Below, piece after piece: positions 61,447-64,000 of a stretch of 64,000 bases of DNA. This DNA comes from Diploptera punctata (lineage: Eukaryota > Arthropoda > Insecta > Blattodea > Blaberidae): positions 620,001-684,000 of the forward strand of contig JASPKZ010001600.1 of NCBI GenBank assembly GCA_030220185.1. Reading direction: 5' to 3'. Under the pieces are notes generated by a model. That model did not search any database. It was not told the origin of the DNA and saw nothing but the letters and a program-made list of their open reading frames with translations. The stretch's first letter is position 1, and each line of letters opens with the position of its first letter. The position numbers and the translations under genes are program-made.

Positions 61447-61780
61447 GTCCACCGCTGTGGTCTCGAGGTAGCATGCTGCCTTGTCATGCAGCAGGCCTGG
61501 GTTCGATCTCCGGTTGGGGCAGTTTTTCTGGGTGAGGTTTTTATCGGAGTTTTTCCTCACCTGTAAGACAAATGTCAGGAAAACTTTTAAGGCCCAAATG
61601 GTCCCCAAAATCATATGGCCATCATCATCATCATCCTTATCATTATCATCATCATCATCCTTCACCAGTGTGGAAAGCAACAGGAAGCTACTACACCTAC
61701 AATTCTCTAGTAAAGCTGCAAGCATAGCATGATTGCAGTGAAGGACCTGCCTTCGGGCAGAATTACTATGGATGGATGGA
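61447..61780 (+). repeat. SINE S1, full length
   Basis: GTCCACCGCTGTGGTCTCGA, box B GGGTTCGATCTCC, duplicated ATC tracts, GGCAGAATTACTATGGATGG. Target duplication TATATATATATC at 61435-61446 and 61781-61792 (low complexity). Confidence 0.92.
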
Positions 61781-62073
61781 TATATATATATCAATCATCA
61801 TTAAAGTGTATTTTACATTTTGATAGCATGTTTTGTTAGAAAGTAATGCATAAGTTTTGTTGTCTAGTAACTATGAACTAAAGTATCACTGATTGTTATA
61901 ATAGATAAAATCCTTTAATTTATTTATTACCAAGTATTAATTAATTTTAAACTGATCGTCAAAAAATAGATGCAATACATGTGTTTTAAGTGTCTAACAG
62001 AAACTTGGAAATAGAAAATACTCGACCTGGTCTGATTTTTTTATAACTTCTCCTTGATTCTGTGACTTTCAAC

Positions 62074-63474
62074 ATTCTTCTCACATACTAATTATATACC
62101 GTTATACAGTAAAACTTGTTTAATCCAGAACTTGAATAATGTGGAAATCTGACCAATGTGAACAAATTTATTGGTCCCGGTAAAATAATAGTAATTTTCA
62201 TGTATTTGTTTTGTATAAAACGGAATCTGTCCAACATAGAAATGGAAGGATATTTCTACACAATTCATTTTTAAAAAATGTTTATAAGGCAGAATGATAG
62301 AGAAAGAAATAATTTAGTTTCCACTTCATTGAATTCCCATCAAATGAATTAACAATAAGTGATAATTCCTGCAGGCAGGTGATGTTGAGTTTCTACCTGT
62401 ATCTGGAATTTTCTTTTGGCCTCACAGCACACCCATTTTGCAAAATACAGGTTTGTTTAACAAATATTTGGCATGTGACATATGTCTTACAAATAACCAG
62501 TGCATTGTACAATCTTAAATTAGTTAAAGATCTGAGACCAATTGTGTACGTATCTTTCACAGGTAGCATTCTGAATTTAAGTAATAAAGATGGCTAAATC
62601 TTATGTATCACTGTCATTAAACGATAAAATGAAAATGATTGAAGAGAAAGAAAAACAAACTCTCAGTACGCAAAATAATGACTAAATTTAAATGCGGAAA
62701 ACTCCAAGTTTATGAGATTTTAAAACACAAAGAAAAAATAATGAATGAATGGATGTAAGGAAATGGTCAAATGAAGAGAAAAAAATTGAGAAATCAACGA
62801 GGTGTGTTTTAAAATCTCCTAATTTCCAGACCGATGATCCAAAATCAAGCTCTAGCTGTTGCTATATTCCTAGGGAATATATGGAATAATGATTTCAAGG
62901 CATCTTCAGGTTGACTGTGGACAGTTTTAAAAGACGACACAATGTAGTGTGGAATGAAATTTGCAGGGATTGAAAGGATGTGAACGAAAGTATAGTTAGT
63001 GAGTGGAAACCGAAACTGCTACTTTAATTTTAGGATATGCACCTAAGAGACATTTTTAACGCTGACGGAATGGGACTTTTTTTCACACATTACCGTCGAA
63101 GTTGCTCGTACATACTATACTTCACTTTTGAATGGCAGCAGAACTACAATTAATCCAAGGTGCATGAAAATACATATACGGTGCTCTATAATCTAAGATT
63201 GGTTATTTTTTTGTTTTTTTTTTTATATTGCGGAATGTTGCCTAATGTGGAAATAAAAATTGGTCCTATGCGATTCCGCTTTGAACAAGTTTTACTGTAT
63301 TATAGTTATTTAGACAGCTAGCTGTTACAAAAGCAGAGGTTTAGTAATGAGATGCTCAAGTTAGAACATGACCGGAGGAAGTGCAGCGAGTTACTAAACC
63401 TAATTTTGTAACGTGTTCTCTACAATATTTAATCTACATTCAAAGTATTTTAGTATATGTTGTATATTTAGTAT
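62074..63474 (+). repeat. Repeat R4, second copy, split by Tigger
   Basis: The left piece 62074-62106 and right piece 63298-63474 together align with 61115-61335; the break is exactly at the TA used by the Tigger element. Confidence 0.9.
62107..63297 (+). mobile_element. Tigger/pogo-like transposon, internally degenerate
   Basis: CAGTAAAACTTGTTTAATCC at the left and its inverse at the right, with TA at 62105-62106 and 63298-63299. Worn text: AKSYVSLSLNDKMKMIEEKE (HTH start), a CENP-B-like FKASSG-L--SFKRRHNV block, and RHIFNADGMGLF where relatives read ADETGL, so the first catalytic Asp context is damaged. 1,191 bp, non-autonomous. Confidence 0.87.
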
Positions 63475-63475
63475 A

Positions 63476-64000
63476 CTTACTTACTCAGTGGCACTATCGA
63501 ACCCATAGGTTCATGGCCGCACAGAGATAAGCTCTCCATACATCCCTATCCTGAGCTAATCCTTTCCAATCATTCCCTGTATAATCTACTTCCCTCAAAT
63601 CATAGTTAATATTATTCTCCCACCTCATTCTTGGTCTACCAACTGGGCGTTTTCCCTCTGGCTTTCCTACAAGAAGCTTCCATGCAAGTCTTTCATTCCC
63701 CATACGTGCAACACGTCCTGCCCATCGCAGTCTACGAGACTTAACTGTTCTTATTATATCTGGCTTCCTATAAAGACCATGTAGTTCATTGATATGTAGT
63801 CTTCTCCATTCACCTGTCTGTTCATCTCTCTTTGGTCCAAAAATTTTCCTAAGTACTTTATTCTCAAATACCTGTAATCTCCTTTCCTCCCTTAAAGTAA
63901 GAGTCCATGTTTCGCACCCATATAATATAACTGGTAGAATAATAGTTTTATATATTTTCAGTTTAACATTTTTTGAAAGGAGTTGGGACATCAAGAGTCT
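63476..64000 (-). mobile_element. LINE L-A 3' part, best-preserved copy, runs off window
   Basis: A 166-codon open frame on the minus strand: LKIYKTIILPVILYGCETWT, LREERRLQVFENKVLRKIFG, RRLRWAGRVARMGNERLAWK and GRPRMRWENNINYDLREVDY. This is the RT-distal C-terminus of an RTE/jockey-type LINE, followed by the ACCTATGGGTTCGATAGTGC 3' end and (GTAA)n tail. The RT should lie beyond position 64000. Confidence 0.92.

Noticed and set aside
1..64000. Bacterial or viral gene cluster
   Set aside because: No operons, no viral structural or replication genes; introns, SINEs and LINEs show a eukaryotic nuclear genome.

Overview
The window is a stretch of arthropod, almost certainly insect, nuclear DNA. 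It is AT-rich, has one host gene broken into small exons with GT-AG introns, and is otherwise packed with eukaryotic transposable elements: several LINE families, Penelope-like elements, Tc1/mariner, pogo/Tigger, piggyBac, Helitron-like elements, tRNA-derived SINEs and long-TIR MITEs. The repeat mix and multi-kilobase introns would suit a large-genome hemimetabolous insect such as a cockroach or termite, but that placement is inference.

The only host gene I can support runs on the + strand from about 8.7 to 39.9 kb. It encodes a secreted neutral lipase of the pancreatic lipase / phospholipase A1 family. Seven exons (276 codons plus stop) join in consistent phase and carry the GHSLG nucleophile elbow, the GLDPA aspartate, the lid bounded by two cysteines, and the catalytic His in CPHNRA. 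A poly(A) signal lies 29 bases after the stop. The 5' exons (signal peptide and first strands) must lie upstream of the window. Introns measure about 3.4, 6.0, 10.1, 3.3, 1.9 and 5.6 kb, and their bulk is transposon.

Layout: 0-8.7 kb is repeats (truncated Tigger, near-intact Tc1 with one nonsense codon, a diverged tandem family, a frameshifted LINE between inverted repeats). 8.7-39.9 kb is the lipase, with introns holding LINE tails, Helitron-like elements, Tigger, MITEs, two Penelope-like elements and four clusters of SINE or tRNA-like repeats. 40-47 kb holds two LINE reverse transcriptases (one with a long open frame but YADN in place of YADD), a tRNA-bearing palindrome and LINE tails. 48-51.2 kb holds a 177-bp-arm palindrome and a piggyBac element with TTAA duplications. 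52-57.8 kb holds LINE RNase H/zinc-knuckle tails, a DD41D mariner relative split by a SINE, and a mariner N-terminus. 58-64 kb holds a remnant of a widespread arthropod repeat protein, foldback elements, a SINE, a Tigger copy with its empty site nearby, and a LINE tail running off the end.

The most unusual structure is not a gene system. It is (i) three LINE insertions of only 40-45 bp with clean target-site duplications, (ii) tRNA-like sequences repeatedly arranged inside inverted repeats in at least three sequence-distinct families, (iii) hammerhead-like cores (CTGANGA, stem, GAAA) at Penelope ends and in palindrome loops, and (iv) many nested insertions whose order can be read from duplications. 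I found no CRISPR, operon, viral genome or toxin gene.
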